7,120 bases of DNA from an uncultured Eubacteriales bacterium (GTDB lineage Bacteria > Bacillota > Clostridia > Lachnospirales > Lachnospiraceae), in the NCBI GenBank assembly GCA_900321915.1, contig ONXW01000238.1, positions 1-7,120 on the forward strand. The letters run 5' to 3'. Below the pieces are notes generated by a model. That model worked only from the letters and a program-made list of their open reading frames with translations. It was not told the DNA's origin and did no database searches. Positions 1-5,805 of the stretch are shown here, in pieces (positions within the stretch are counted from its first letter, which is position 1; each line of letters begins with the position of its first letter). The position numbers were made by a program, and so were the translations under genes.

Positions 1-1172
1 ACGGCCTCGTTGGGGCTGTCCTCCATAAGGGGCACGTGCTTGTGCGCCGCCGCGTGGTAGACGATCTGGGGGTGGTACTCGCTGAACACCCGGAACATTT
101 TCCGGCTGTCCCGGACAGAGCTGATCAGGGTCACAAGATCCAGCTCCGGGTACTTTTCCTTCAGTTCCAGCTGGATGTCATAGGCATTATTCTCATAGAC
201 GTCGAAGATGATGAGCTGCTTCGGTCGGTGCGCCGCGATCTGCCGGCAGAGCTCACTGCCGATGGACCCGCCGCCTCCGGTCACCAGTACTTTCTTTCCG
301 GAGATGAACCGGAACACTTCCTCCATATCCGCCCGGATGGGTTCTCTTCCCAGAAGGTCCTCCACCGAAACGTCCTTCATGGCGCTGATAGTGATATCTC
401 CCTGCACCAGCTGGTAGATCCCCGGAAGGTTTTTCAGTCCGCAGCCCGTGTCCTTGCAGATCTCCAGGATCTCCCGGCGCTGCTCCGCCGTCGCTGAAGG
501 CAGCGCCACATAGATCTGTTTGATATTGTATTTTTTTACCGCATCCGGGATGCTCTCCCTGCCTCCCACCACCGGGACACCGTCAATGTAGCGCTTCCAC
601 TTGTTCGGATCGTCATCGATGATGCAGGCCACCCGCCTGCTGTTAAGCTCCTGGGATTTCCGAAAGTCCCGTAGGATCATCTGTCCCGCAGAGCCCGCAC
701 CCACCAGCATCACATTCTCTCCCTTGTTCGTGACGGCTTTTACAATATTCTTTAAAGCCAGCGCGAGTCGGTAGGCAAATCGGTTCCCCATTACCAGTAT
801 AAACTGCAGAACGGAACCGAAAACATAGTAGGAGACAGGCATTCTACAATAAAAGTTCGTGATCAGCACTGCGTGGGCGGAACACGTGACAATACAGGCC
901 AGCAGCACTCTCTCCAGCTCGACGATGCTTGCAAAGCGCCAGATGCTCTTGTAAAGCCGGAGCACGCCGAACACCAGAAGGCAGATCACGGAATAAGCAG
1001 GCACCATACTGTTCCAGGCCAGATAGTAACCCCGCGGGATCGCGGACGCCTTTCCGTCAAAGCGGAGCCAGAGCGATAAATAATAGGCGAAGTTGACTGC
1101 AAACATATCGTACGCGACCAGAAAAGCCGCGATCACATGCCAGTGCTCAAACTTCCATTTTACAGGTTTCAT
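1..1172 (-). CDS. Membrane-anchored CapD/FlaA1-type nucleotide-sugar 4,6-dehydratase/epimerase (N-terminal 390 residues, partial)
   Basis: Reading the minus strand from the ATG at 1172-1170 gives an uninterrupted frame to the left edge, so the C-terminus lies outside the window. The family is usually about 600-650 residues. Visible in order: about four hydrophobic segments (roughly residues 12-36, 56-71, 88-107, 113-130) with the family-typical LYKSIWRFAS motif (73-82) after the second; a first Rossmann-like domain with VGAGSAG (157-163); a second Rossmann domain with TGGGGSIGSE (298-307), the NAD(P)-binding loop; and HAAAHKHVPLME (373-384), typical of the CapD/FlaA1/WbpM family. Known members convert UDP-GlcNAc-type sugars to 4-keto-6-deoxy intermediates or epimerise them for surface polysaccharides, working at the inner face of the membrane. 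The catalytic Lys region and the Tyr/Met position that separates epimerases from dehydratases lie beyond the edge, so the exact reaction is open. A GAGG lies 12 bases before the ATG. It follows cpsD in the same direction after a 172-nt gap containing a strong hairpin. Confidence 0.93.
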   Translation of the reverse strand, partial: MKPVKWKFEHWHVIAAFLVAYDMFAVNFAYYLSLWLRFDGKASAIPRGYYLAWNSMVPAYSVICLLVFGVLRLYKSIWRFASIVELERVLLACIVTCSAHAVLITNFYCRMPVSYYVFGSVLQFILVMGNRFAYRLALALKNIVKAVTNKGENVMLVGAGSAGQMILRDFRKSQELNSRRVACIIDDDPNKWKRYIDGVPVVGGRESIPDAVKKYNIKQIYVALPSATAEQRREILEICKDTGCGLKNLPGIYQLVQGDITISAMKDVSVEDLLGREPIRADMEEVFRFISGKKVLVTGGGGSIGSELCRQIAAHRPKQLIIFDVYENNAYDIQLELKEKYPELDLVTLISSVRDSRKMFRVFSEYHPQIVYHAAAHKHVPLMEDSPNEA

Positions 1173-1184
1173 TTCACCAGAATA

Positions 1185-1237
1185 CCTCGTGCGACAAATA
1201 TGACACTGCTGTATACTGCATATGAATATTGCTTCAA
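1185..1237 (-). promoter_or_regulatory. Candidate weak promoter and RBS for the capD-like gene
   Basis: On the minus strand TTGAAG (1237-1232) is followed after 16 bases by TATACA (1215-1210), each matching four of six consensus positions. A GAGG Shine-Dalgarno sits at 1188-1185, 12 bases before the ATG. The leader would be about 30 nt. The match is modest; the argument for it is mainly that the upstream hairpin may reduce read-through from cpsD. Nothing else recognisable lies in 1173-1282. Confidence 0.3.
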
Positions 1238-1282
1238 CATTAGCAGAACATGATTCCTATAGCAATGTACAATGTGTCATTA

Positions 1283-1336
1283 TTTCTGCACAAAAAAGGC
1301 GGCCCTGCTGCAGAACCGTCCTTGTTTGTGCAGAAA
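1283..1336 (-). terminator. Strong inverted-repeat hairpin between cpsD and the capD-like gene (terminator or attenuator)
   Basis: TTTCTGCACAAA at 1283-1294 and TTTGTGCAGAAA at 1325-1336 form a perfect 12-bp inverted repeat. Inside it, on the minus strand, AAGGACGG pairs with CCGCCTT with one bulged A, and the right half of this inner stem runs into six Ts, the layout of an intrinsic terminator. The element starts 8 bases after the cpsD stop codon, so it would form in the transcript as soon as cpsD is finished. Likely roles are partial termination or protection of the cpsC-cpsD message from 3' decay. A third copy of the arm 7-mer (1309-1315) lies within the loop and could pair alternatively. 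Confidence 0.6.
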
Positions 1337-1344
1337 CGCTGACG

Positions 1345-2097
1345 TTATTTGGTTTCTTTCCCGTCTTCCGTTTCAGGACCGTAACCGTAGCCATAACCAT
1401 AGCCCTTTCCGTACCCGTAACCATAGCCGTGGTAATAGGAACTATAGTAGCTTCCCTTGTCCATGCGGACCTTGTTCAGAATGACGCCGAGGAAGCGGAC
1501 CCCAGTTTTGTCGATCTGCTCCTTCACGCGCTGCAAAGCCCTCCGGGAGGTGTCCTCACTTGCCGCAACAATGGCGATGCCGTCGGAATACCGCGCCAGG
1601 ATCGCCGCATCGATCACCGTTCCCAGGGGCGGCGTATCGATCAGGACCATGTCGTAGCCCTGCTCTGTGAGGTAGTGGAAGAAGTTCGCGCACATCACGT
1701 CCTCGAAGAGCTCCGTGGGCGTAGGAGAAAAGGGCCCGGACAGCACCAGGTCCAGGTTCAGAACACTGGTGTGGTAGACCGCGTCCTTCGGCTGCACCTG
1801 CCCGGTCAGCACCTGGGTAAGGCCGAAGGTCTCCATCTCGATACTGTAGCGGTTCCGCAGCACGGATTTCCGAACGTCGGCATCGATCACCACGGTCTTT
1901 TTGCCGCTCTCCGCGAAGGCCTTGCCCAGCATCATGGTGATGATGCTCTTCCCGTCGTTCGGTGCCACACTGGTAATGAGCACCTTCTTTACTCTGGAGC
2001 CGGAGAACTGAAGGTTCGTCCGGAGAGTCTTGATGGCTTCGTTGAAGGAGAAATCTTCCGTATCATTAAAATGGAGTTCCAGTACCTGCGTGTTCAT
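1345..2097 (-). CDS. cpsD: Bacterial tyrosine kinase (BY-kinase) of capsule/EPS synthesis, CpsD/Wze/YwqD type
   Basis: This 250-residue cytoplasmic P-loop kinase is the usual size for the stand-alone Firmicutes form, which lacks its own membrane domain and is activated by CpsC. Motifs in order: EAIKTLRTNLQF (20-31), matching the ExxRxxR oligomerisation motif with Lys in the middle position; Walker A APNDGKS (45-51, K50); Walker A' VVIDAD (69-74); GPFSPTPTELFED (121-133), typical of the family; Walker B MVLIDTPP (150-157, D154); NKV (208-210). The C-terminus is a tyrosine cluster with eleven Tyr between 217 and 239, mostly as alternating Gly-Tyr, the expected autophosphorylation tail. In known systems cycling of this tail controls polymer length and output. 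The ATG overlaps the cpsC stop as TAATG, and GGGAGG (2112-2107) precedes it by 9 bases, so coupled translation is expected. No matching phosphatase gene (CpsB/Wzb type) is seen in the window. Confidence 0.95.
   Translation of the reverse strand: MNTQVLELHFNDTEDFSFNEAIKTLRTNLQFSGSRVKKVLITSVAPNDGKSIITMMLGKAFAESGKKTVVIDADVRKSVLRNRYSIEMETFGLTQVLTGQVQPKDAVYHTSVLNLDLVLSGPFSPTPTELFEDVMCANFFHYLTEQGYDMVLIDTPPLGTVIDAAILARYSDGIAIVAASEDTSRRALQRVKEQIDKTGVRFLGVILNKVRMDKGSYYSSYYHGYGYGYGKGYGYGYGYGPETEDGKETK
1378..1445 (-). repeat. Short tandem-like DNA repeat encoding the Gly-Tyr tail of CpsD
   Basis: The segment is built from imperfect 6- to 12-base units of the kind CCGTAACCATAG on the plus strand. Read on the minus strand it gives alternating GGN-TAY codons, interrupted once by Lys at residue 231. 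Units of a multiple of three allow the number of Gly-Tyr pairs to change by slippage without breaking the frame. Confidence 0.7.
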
Positions 2098-2891
2098 TAC
2101 ACACCGCCTCCCAAATCCTTACTGTCGTCCTTCCCCGGCTTTTCGTGATGCAGCCTGTGCCGATGCTTCTTCGGATCCGACTCGTCGCTGTGCATCGGTA
2201 CCACCGCCAGGACGGAACTTCCGATAGCCCTGCGGATATCATCCTCGGTCTTCACAGTGTCGTTCATCACCACGTTCACGGTGAGGAAGCCCAGTACGCA
2301 GAGTATGGCCAACAGCGCCCCCAGCATGCCGTTCCTTGAATTGCTGGGCGCGGTCTTCTGGGTCGGGATCTCGCCGTACTCAATGATCTTCGGAGGATCC
2401 TGCTCCATGATGTCCGCAATATACTCCGAAGCACAGGTCGCCACGGAGTCCGTGATCTTCTTCGCCCGAGCAGGATCAGTGTCCGTCACGGAGATCTGCA
2501 GGATACGGGTATTGTTCGGGTTGCTCAATCTGATCTTGCTCCTGAGCTTCTTATAATCAAAGTCCAGTGTCAGATCTTCCACCACTTTTTCCATGACGGA
2601 GCGGCTGGTCACCAGGACCTTGTAGTCCTGGGTGAGCTGAGCACCGATCTGCAGATCCGCCAGTGACGAGATGATGTTCTCGCTTCCCATGACGTAGATC
2701 ATGCTGGTGGAGGTGTAGGTCGGAGTAATGGCAAATTTAGAGATGCCGAAGCCGAGAACTCCGCCGATCAGCCCGGCCAGTATGATCCCCAGAATATGCT
2801 TCCGGAATTCAAGAAAGAGCTCCCAGAGATCGATCTCGATCTCTTCGTCTCTTATGTTCCGGACCTGATCATTCTGATGTGTTTCCTGCAT
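2097..2891 (-). CDS. cpsC: Wzz-type chain-length determinant / tyrosine-kinase adaptor, CpsC/Wzd/YwqC type
   Basis: The 264 residues fit the Firmicutes kinase-adaptor family. An acidic N-terminus (15-24) leads into a first transmembrane segment (about 32-53) and the characteristic TPTYTSTSMIYV (56-67). An extracellular Wzz domain follows, including the DYKVLVTSRSVMEKV helix (89-103). A short Pro-containing stretch (176-182) precedes the second transmembrane segment (about 188-209). The tail holds VLAVVP (227-232) and a His/Lys/Asp-rich end. In relatives this inner tail binds and activates the kinase encoded just downstream, and the outer domain sets polysaccharide length together with the polymerase. 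GAGG lies 7 bases before the ATG. The start is well supported because the protein then begins directly with the conserved acidic head. Its stop shares one base with the cpsD start. Confidence 0.95.
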   Translation of the reverse strand: MQETHQNDQVRNIRDEEIEIDLWELFLEFRKHILGIILAGLIGGVLGFGISKFAITPTYTSTSMIYVMGSENIISSLADLQIGAQLTQDYKVLVTSRSVMEKVVEDLTLDFDYKKLRSKIRLSNPNNTRILQISVTDTDPARAKKITDSVATCASEYIADIMEQDPPKIIEYGEIPTQKTAPSNSRNGMLGALLAILCVLGFLTVNVVMNDTVKTEDDIRRAIGSSVLAVVPMHSDESDPKKHRHRLHHEKPGKDDSKDLGGGV

Positions 2892-2943
2892 GTCATTTCC
2901 TCTTTATTATACTGATCCAGTTTCAGTGTATTCAGTGCTTTTC

Positions 2944-2973
2944 ATCTTAGCACAGAGACCTTTGCGTCTTCAA
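2944..2973 (-). promoter_or_regulatory. Candidate promoter for cpsC-cpsD
   Basis: On the minus strand TTGAAG (2973-2968) and TAAGAT (2949-2944) are separated by 18 bases, and TGC directly before the -10 gives an extended -10. Each hexamer matches four of six. Transcription would start about 45 nt before the cpsC ATG. A perfect TATAAT lies nearer the gene but would put the start inside the Shine-Dalgarno. Confidence 0.4.
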
Positions 2974-2990
2974 GGTGCATCTTCACCAAT

Positions 2991-3050
2991 TTGTGTTATA
3001 CTCTGTGCTTGGAGGTAATTAAAATGACACTGAACGTCTTTTCAGAGTAT
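2991..3050 (+). pseudogene. Vacant lipoprotein-gene site: flanks of the module without the gene
   Basis: The 12-mer TTGTGTTATACT (2991-3002), including an extended -10 (TGT-TATACT), and GGAGGTA (3011-3017) match the block in front of the lipoprotein gene (4086-4097 and 4104-4110). Four bases later the sequence AAATGAC begins a stretch (3022-3055) that aligns without gaps to the lipoprotein's stop codon and 3' end (4819-4852), with 24 of 34 bases the same by eye. The TGA at 3025-3027 corresponds to the lipoprotein stop. The left module therefore joins a lipoprotein-type 5' end straight to its 3' end. Either the coding region was deleted here or it was gained in the right copy. The apparent ATG at 3024 would then be a by-product of the junction, not a real start. 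Confidence 0.55.
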
Positions 3051-3057
3051 GCGAATA

Positions 3058-3086
3058 ATAAGCCGGGGATCGGATCCCCGGCTTAT
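3058..3086. terminator. Hairpin terminator downstream of secreted repeat protein 1
   Basis: A perfect 13-bp stem, ATAAGCCGGGGAT with ATCCCCGGCTTAT, closes on a CGG loop. It lies 24 bases past the stop of the minus-strand gene. It is the counterpart of the hairpin at 4855-4889, but its minus-strand tail is TATTCGC, without a clean T run, so termination toward cpsC may be incomplete. Confidence 0.75.
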
Positions 3087-3110
3087 ATTATTTACAGCCG
3101 TATACCAGAT

Positions 3111-4001
3111 TTAGTTCAGAAGCTCTCCGGAGTTCGCGAAGTTCATCTGCTTGCCGTTCACATTCGCCTCGCCGGTGATCATGGCGCCCTTGAAGCCGTC
3201 AGAGACCGGGTTCAGGTAGTAGGTGTTCCCGCTCAGTTTCACAAGACCGCTGCTCATCCAGCCGTCATTGTTGAAGAAGTACCAGTCATTTCTGGTAACG
3301 CCGTTGAAGGTCCAGGAAAGCTGGTTCCAGCCGATGGCCACGTTGCCGTTGTTGTAGAGATACTTCCAGTTGTTCTGAGACGGAGAATAGTACCATGTGC
3401 CGTTCCATGCGCCGCTGTTGTCGCTGCTGCCCATGGTGATCATACCTTCCACGCTGGCGTTGTTCGCCGGAGCTTCCGTCATGCCGCCCTTCCAGCCGTT
3501 GGACTCAGGATTCAGGTAGTACTCCTTGCCTGCGATCACCTGGCTGCCGTCCAGCATGTTGCCGTTGGAATCGAAGTAGTACCAGAGGTTCTGGGTCTGT
3601 CCGTTCACGGTCCAGGGAAGCTGCTGCCAGCCCACTGCGCCGCTGCCGTCCTTGAACTGGTACTTCCAGTCGCCGGTCTGCTCGTTATAATACCAGGTAC
3701 CTGCGTTAGCGCCGGAACTGGAAGCGCTGGGATCTGCAGGAATAAGTCCTGCGAAGCTGACGCTGGTGGAACCCTTTACGCTGCCGCCGGGGGTGCTGGA
3801 AGTAAAGCTGGTGGTAGATCCGGCTGCTCTTCCGCCGCCGCCACCGCCGCCGGAGCCTGAGCCGCCGCCTCCTCCGCCGCTGCCCCCGCTGTCGCTGTCA
3901 TCAGGTCTTTCATAGCTGGTCGTCGCTGCATAAACAGAGACACTTACACTGGCCAGCATCACAGCCATAAGTAACGTGGCTACAATTCTTTTCAGAACCA
4001 T
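3111..4001 (-). CDS. Secreted cell-wall/glycan-binding repeat protein 1 (poly-Gly linker)
   Basis: This 296-residue secreted protein has a signal peptide (1-25, basic MVLKR, hydrophobic core, probable cleavage after VYA). A Gly/Ser linker (39-57) leads into two tandem units of about 100 residues (101-200, 201-296). Each unit carries GTWYY, GW-Q-L-W, WYYF/WYFF, a YYLNP box and a G-KG-M ending, the aromatic and glycine spacing of CW_binding_1/choline-binding-type repeats. Such repeats bind teichoic acid choline, glucans or other wall polymers in known proteins; the ligand here is not known. No enzymatic domain is visible, so it may be a wall- or polysaccharide-associated scaffold. GGAGG lies 8 bases before the ATG. 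It is a close paralogue of the protein at 4912-5754, with 163 of 196 identical residues from the first GTWYY on. The gene precedes cpsC in the same direction, separated by a hairpin. Confidence 0.9.
   Translation of the reverse strand: MVLKRIVATLLMAVMLASVSVSVYAATTSYERPDDSDSGGSGGGGGGSGSGGGGGGGRAAGSTTSFTSSTPGGSVKGSTSVSFAGLIPADPSASSSGANAGTWYYNEQTGDWKYQFKDGSGAVGWQQLPWTVNGQTQNLWYYFDSNGNMLDGSQVIAGKEYYLNPESNGWKGGMTEAPANNASVEGMITMGSSDNSGAWNGTWYYSPSQNNWKYLYNNGNVAIGWNQLSWTFNGVTRNDWYFFNNDGWMSSGLVKLSGNTYYLNPVSDGFKGAMITGEANVNGKQMNFANSGELLN
3831..3887 (-). repeat. Trinucleotide-type repeat encoding the poly-Gly/Ser linker
   Basis: Runs of CCG and CCT triplets on the plus strand encode residues 39-57, nineteen residues made only of Gly and Ser. 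The paralogue has no such run, so this tract probably expanded or was replaced after the duplication. It could vary in length in frame. Confidence 0.75.
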
Positions 4002-4050
4002 GTGATTATCCTCCTCACTAAATTTTGAAAACTAAAAAAACACTTTTTCC

Positions 4051-4079
4051 AAGTTACCTCTCTCTCTCTAAAAAGTCAA
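4051..4079 (-). promoter_or_regulatory. Promoter-like block of secreted repeat protein 1
   Basis: TTGACT (4079-4074) and TAACTT (4056-4051) are spaced by exactly 17 bases on the minus strand. The spacer is an AGAGAGAGAGAGG purine tract. The same arrangement recurs before the paralogue, while the sequence between this block and the ribosome binding site differs between copies. The -35 is good and the -10 is weak, which suggests an activated promoter or a bound regulator, but this is inference. Confidence 0.5.
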
Positions 4080-4085
4080 TAGCAA

Positions 4086-4108
4086 TTGTGTTATACTGTT
4101 CCCGGAGG
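4086..4108 (+). promoter_or_regulatory. Extended -10 element and RBS of the lipoprotein gene
   Basis: TGT-TATACT (4089-4097) is an extended -10, and no good -35 is seen. GGAGG (4104-4108) lies 8 bases before the ATG. The start site implied by this -10 falls almost at the Shine-Dalgarno, giving a leader of only about 13 nt, so the true promoter might be further upstream. It lies back to back with the minus-strand promoter block at 4051-4079. Confidence 0.4.
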
Positions 4109-4116
4109 TACGTATT

Positions 4117-4824
4117 ATGAACAGACAATTAACATGTTTTGCAGCTGTTTCCTGTGCCGCTGTCCTTCTTTTCTCCGCCTGCGGAAAGCCCGCGGCCCCA
4201 GCGCCGTCCGCTTCTCCCGCAGCGCAGACTGAAAATACTTCGGCGGGTTCCATCGAAGAAACTTCAGCTTCTGCAGAGGTCTCATCCGCGGCTGAAATTA
4301 CGTCTTCTTCCGCATCCGCCCTTCCGCGTGACGCTGCGCCGGTCTCTTCCGGCGTTTCCGAACAGGAATTTGAAGAAAAGGTGGAGTCGCAGTATCTGTC
4401 GGATGAAGATTTCATCGCCAACGTCCGCTACGGCCTGGAGCAGCGCTGGGGAATGGTGGCAGCCCAGGATGGTTCGTCCCTGGAGACGAAAGACTTCCGG
4501 GACTATGCTTCTGCCGCAGTCAGTGCGGAGCTGGACGGGATCGGCGACCTGGTCTACTATTCCTTTAAGGATGAGAACCTGAATGGGCTCGCTTCTTCTT
4601 ATTATTCCGCTCTCCAGGACCAGCTGCAGGGGATCCGGGAAGCGGAAAGCCAGGATGCCCTGGCCCAAAGTGAAGTCTACATGCGGGGTTTCTGCATCCG
4701 CACCATCGTACTCCACGAGCTGATGGAAAATTATGGTCTCACAGTCAGTGCACCTTACACCGCCAATCTGGAACAGGCCGTGTCGCGGTATGAAGACGCC
4801 CTTCAGTATCTGGGTATGAAATGA
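4117..4824 (+). CDS. Small secreted lipoprotein of unknown function
   Basis: The 235-residue product starts with a lipoprotein signal: a hydrophobic stretch (5-20) and the lipobox F-S-A-C (C22), followed by G-K-P, so it should be lipid-anchored outside the membrane. Residues about 24-81 are a low-complexity Ala/Ser/Pro/Thr/Glu tether. The C-terminal part (about 82-235) looks like an all-helical globular domain containing SDEDFIANVRYGLEQRW (94-110), a YYSFKDENLNGLASSYYSAL stretch (149-168) and a final helix ending in YLGMK. I do not recognise this domain and see no catalytic motif. It is the only plus-strand gene here, divergent from repeat protein 1 and convergent with repeat protein 2, sharing a terminator with the latter. 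Its position inside a duplicated module with a wall-binding protein suggests a joint role at the cell surface, which is inference. The start is fixed by the strong GGAGG. Confidence 0.85.
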   Translation: MNRQLTCFAAVSCAAVLLFSACGKPAAPAPSASPAAQTENTSAGSIEETSASAEVSSAAEITSSSASALPRDAAPVSSGVSEQEFEEKVESQYLSDEDFIANVRYGLEQRWGMVAAQDGSSLETKDFRDYASAAVSAELDGIGDLVYYSFKDENLNGLASSYYSALQDQLQGIREAESQDALAQSEVYMRGFCIRTIVLHELMENYGLTVSAPYTANLEQAVSRYEDALQYLGMK

Positions 4825-4850
4825 CGCCGAAAAGGCTTCCAGCGTATGCC

Positions 4851-4889
4851 AAAAAAAATAAGCCAGGGATCAGATCCCCGGCTTATTTT
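4851..4889. terminator. Bidirectional intrinsic terminator between the lipoprotein gene and secreted repeat protein 2
   Basis: A 16-bp stem (4855-4870 with 4874-4889, one A-C mismatch on the plus strand, CAG loop) is flanked by a run of eight As on the left. On the minus strand this gives a GC stem followed by a long T tract, a strong terminator for the repeat-protein gene. On the plus strand the tail TTATTTTCATTT serves the lipoprotein gene, whose stop is 26 bases upstream. Confidence 0.85.
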
Positions 4890-4911
4890 CATTTACAGCC
4901 GTATACCAAAA

Positions 4912-5754
4912 TCAGTTCATAAGCTCTCCGGAGTTTGCGAAGTTCATCTGCTTGCCGTTCACATTTGTCTGGCCGGTGACCATGGCGCCCTTGAAGCCGT
5001 CAGATACCGGGTTCAGGTAATATGTGCTGCCGTTCAGATTAACAAGTCCGCTGTTCATCCAGCCGTCCTGATTAAAGAAGTACCAGTCGTTTCTGGTCAC
5101 ACCGTTAGCAGTCCAGGAAAGCTGGTTCCAGCCGACGGCCACATTCCCATTGTTGTACAGATACTTCCAGTTGTTCGCAGAAGGAGAATAGTACCAGGTG
5201 CCGTTCCATGCGCCGCTGTTCCCGCTGCCGCCCATGGAGACCATGCCTGCAACGCTGGCATTGTTCGCCGGAGCGTCGACCATACCGCCTCTCCAGCCGT
5301 TGTGTTCCGGATTCAGGTAATAATTCCTGCCGGCGATCACCTGATTGCCGTCCATCATGACGCCTGCACCATCAAAGTAATACCACAGGTTCTGCGTCTG
5401 TCCGTTCACGGTCCAGGGAAGCTGCTGCCAGCCCACTGCGCCGCTGCCGTCGTTGAACCTGAACTTCCAGTCCCCGGTATTCGGATTGTAGTACCAGGTA
5501 CCTGCGTTCGCGCCGGTATTCGACTGACTGGAATCTGCAGGGATCAATCCGGCAAAGCTTACGCTGGTGGAACCCTTTACGCTGCTGCTGGAAGCGTGAG
5601 TAGCAGTGGTAGTAGTAGCGGAATCAGCGTTGCTGCCATCAGAATCGCTGGGCTGACTTCTTTCATAACTGGTAGTCGCTGCAAAAACAGAGACACTTGA
5701 CCCAGCCACCATCGCAGCCGTAAGTAACATGGCTGCAAATCTTTTAAGAACCAT
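4912..5754 (-). CDS. Secreted cell-wall/glycan-binding repeat protein 2 (Ser/Thr/Asp linker)
   Basis: The 280-residue paralogue of the protein at 3111-4001 has the same MVLKR start, signal peptide (1-25, cleavage probably after VFA) and ATTSYER mature N-terminus. A Ser/Thr/Asp/Ala linker (about 33-58) replaces the poly-Gly run. Then come SVKGSTSVSFAGLIPAD and two tandem units of about 100 residues (85-184 and 185-280) with GTWYY, GWQQL/GWNQL, WYYF/WYFF and YYLNP boxes. Over the repeat region the two proteins differ at 33 of 196 positions, many of them conservative. The very C-terminus (NVNGKQMNFANSGEL) is identical. Binding to wall polymer or exopolysaccharide is the likely role, by family; the ligand is unknown. 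A GGAGGG precedes the ATG. It lies downstream of the LCP gene in the same direction with no clear terminator between, so it may receive read-through as well as its own promoter. Confidence 0.9.
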   Translation of the reverse strand: MVLKRFAAMLLTAAMVAGSSVSVFAATTSYERSQPSDSDGSNADSATTTTATHASSSSVKGSTSVSFAGLIPADSSQSNTGANAGTWYYNPNTGDWKFRFNDGSGAVGWQQLPWTVNGQTQNLWYYFDGAGVMMDGNQVIAGRNYYLNPEHNGWRGGMVDAPANNASVAGMVSMGGSGNSGAWNGTWYYSPSANNWKYLYNNGNVAVGWNQLSWTANGVTRNDWYFFNQDGWMNSGLVNLNGSTYYLNPVSDGFKGAMVTGQTNVNGKQMNFANSGELMN

Positions 5755-5805
5755 GTGATTATCCCTCCTCTATGTAATTTAAAAACTTTAAATTATATTA
5801 AATTA

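Noticed and set aside
36..497. Plus-strand open frame of 153 codons.
   Set aside because: It is antisense to the Rossmann domain of the CapD-like gene, whose motifs are clear.
1222..2148. 308-codon plus-strand open frame across cpsD.
   Set aside because: It is antisense to cpsD, which has every BY-kinase motif in order; the plus-strand product has repetitive, unnatural composition.
2899..2904. Perfect TATAAT on the minus strand just before cpsC.
   Set aside because: Transcription from it would start at or within the Shine-Dalgarno, leaving an unusable leader, and no matching -35 lies at the right distance.
3024..3860. Long plus-strand open frame with a good GGAGG and ATG, antisense to secreted repeat protein 1; a similar one at 4846-5700 is antisense to repeat protein 2.
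   Set aside because: Both run through the terminator hairpin and mirror a well-supported repeat gene. Their likeness to each other follows from the paralogy of the sense genes. The RBS at 3011 is better explained as the leftover 5' end of a lost lipoprotein gene. Only ribosome profiling would reopen this.
4282..4716. Minus-strand open frame inside the lipoprotein gene.
   Set aside because: No RBS or recognisable domain, whereas the plus strand has promoter, RBS, lipobox and terminator.
3111..5754. Calling the repeat proteins choline-binding proteins.
   Set aside because: The repeats resemble the CW_binding_1 group, but nothing in the sequence shows choline on this organism's wall, and related repeats bind glucans or other polymers.
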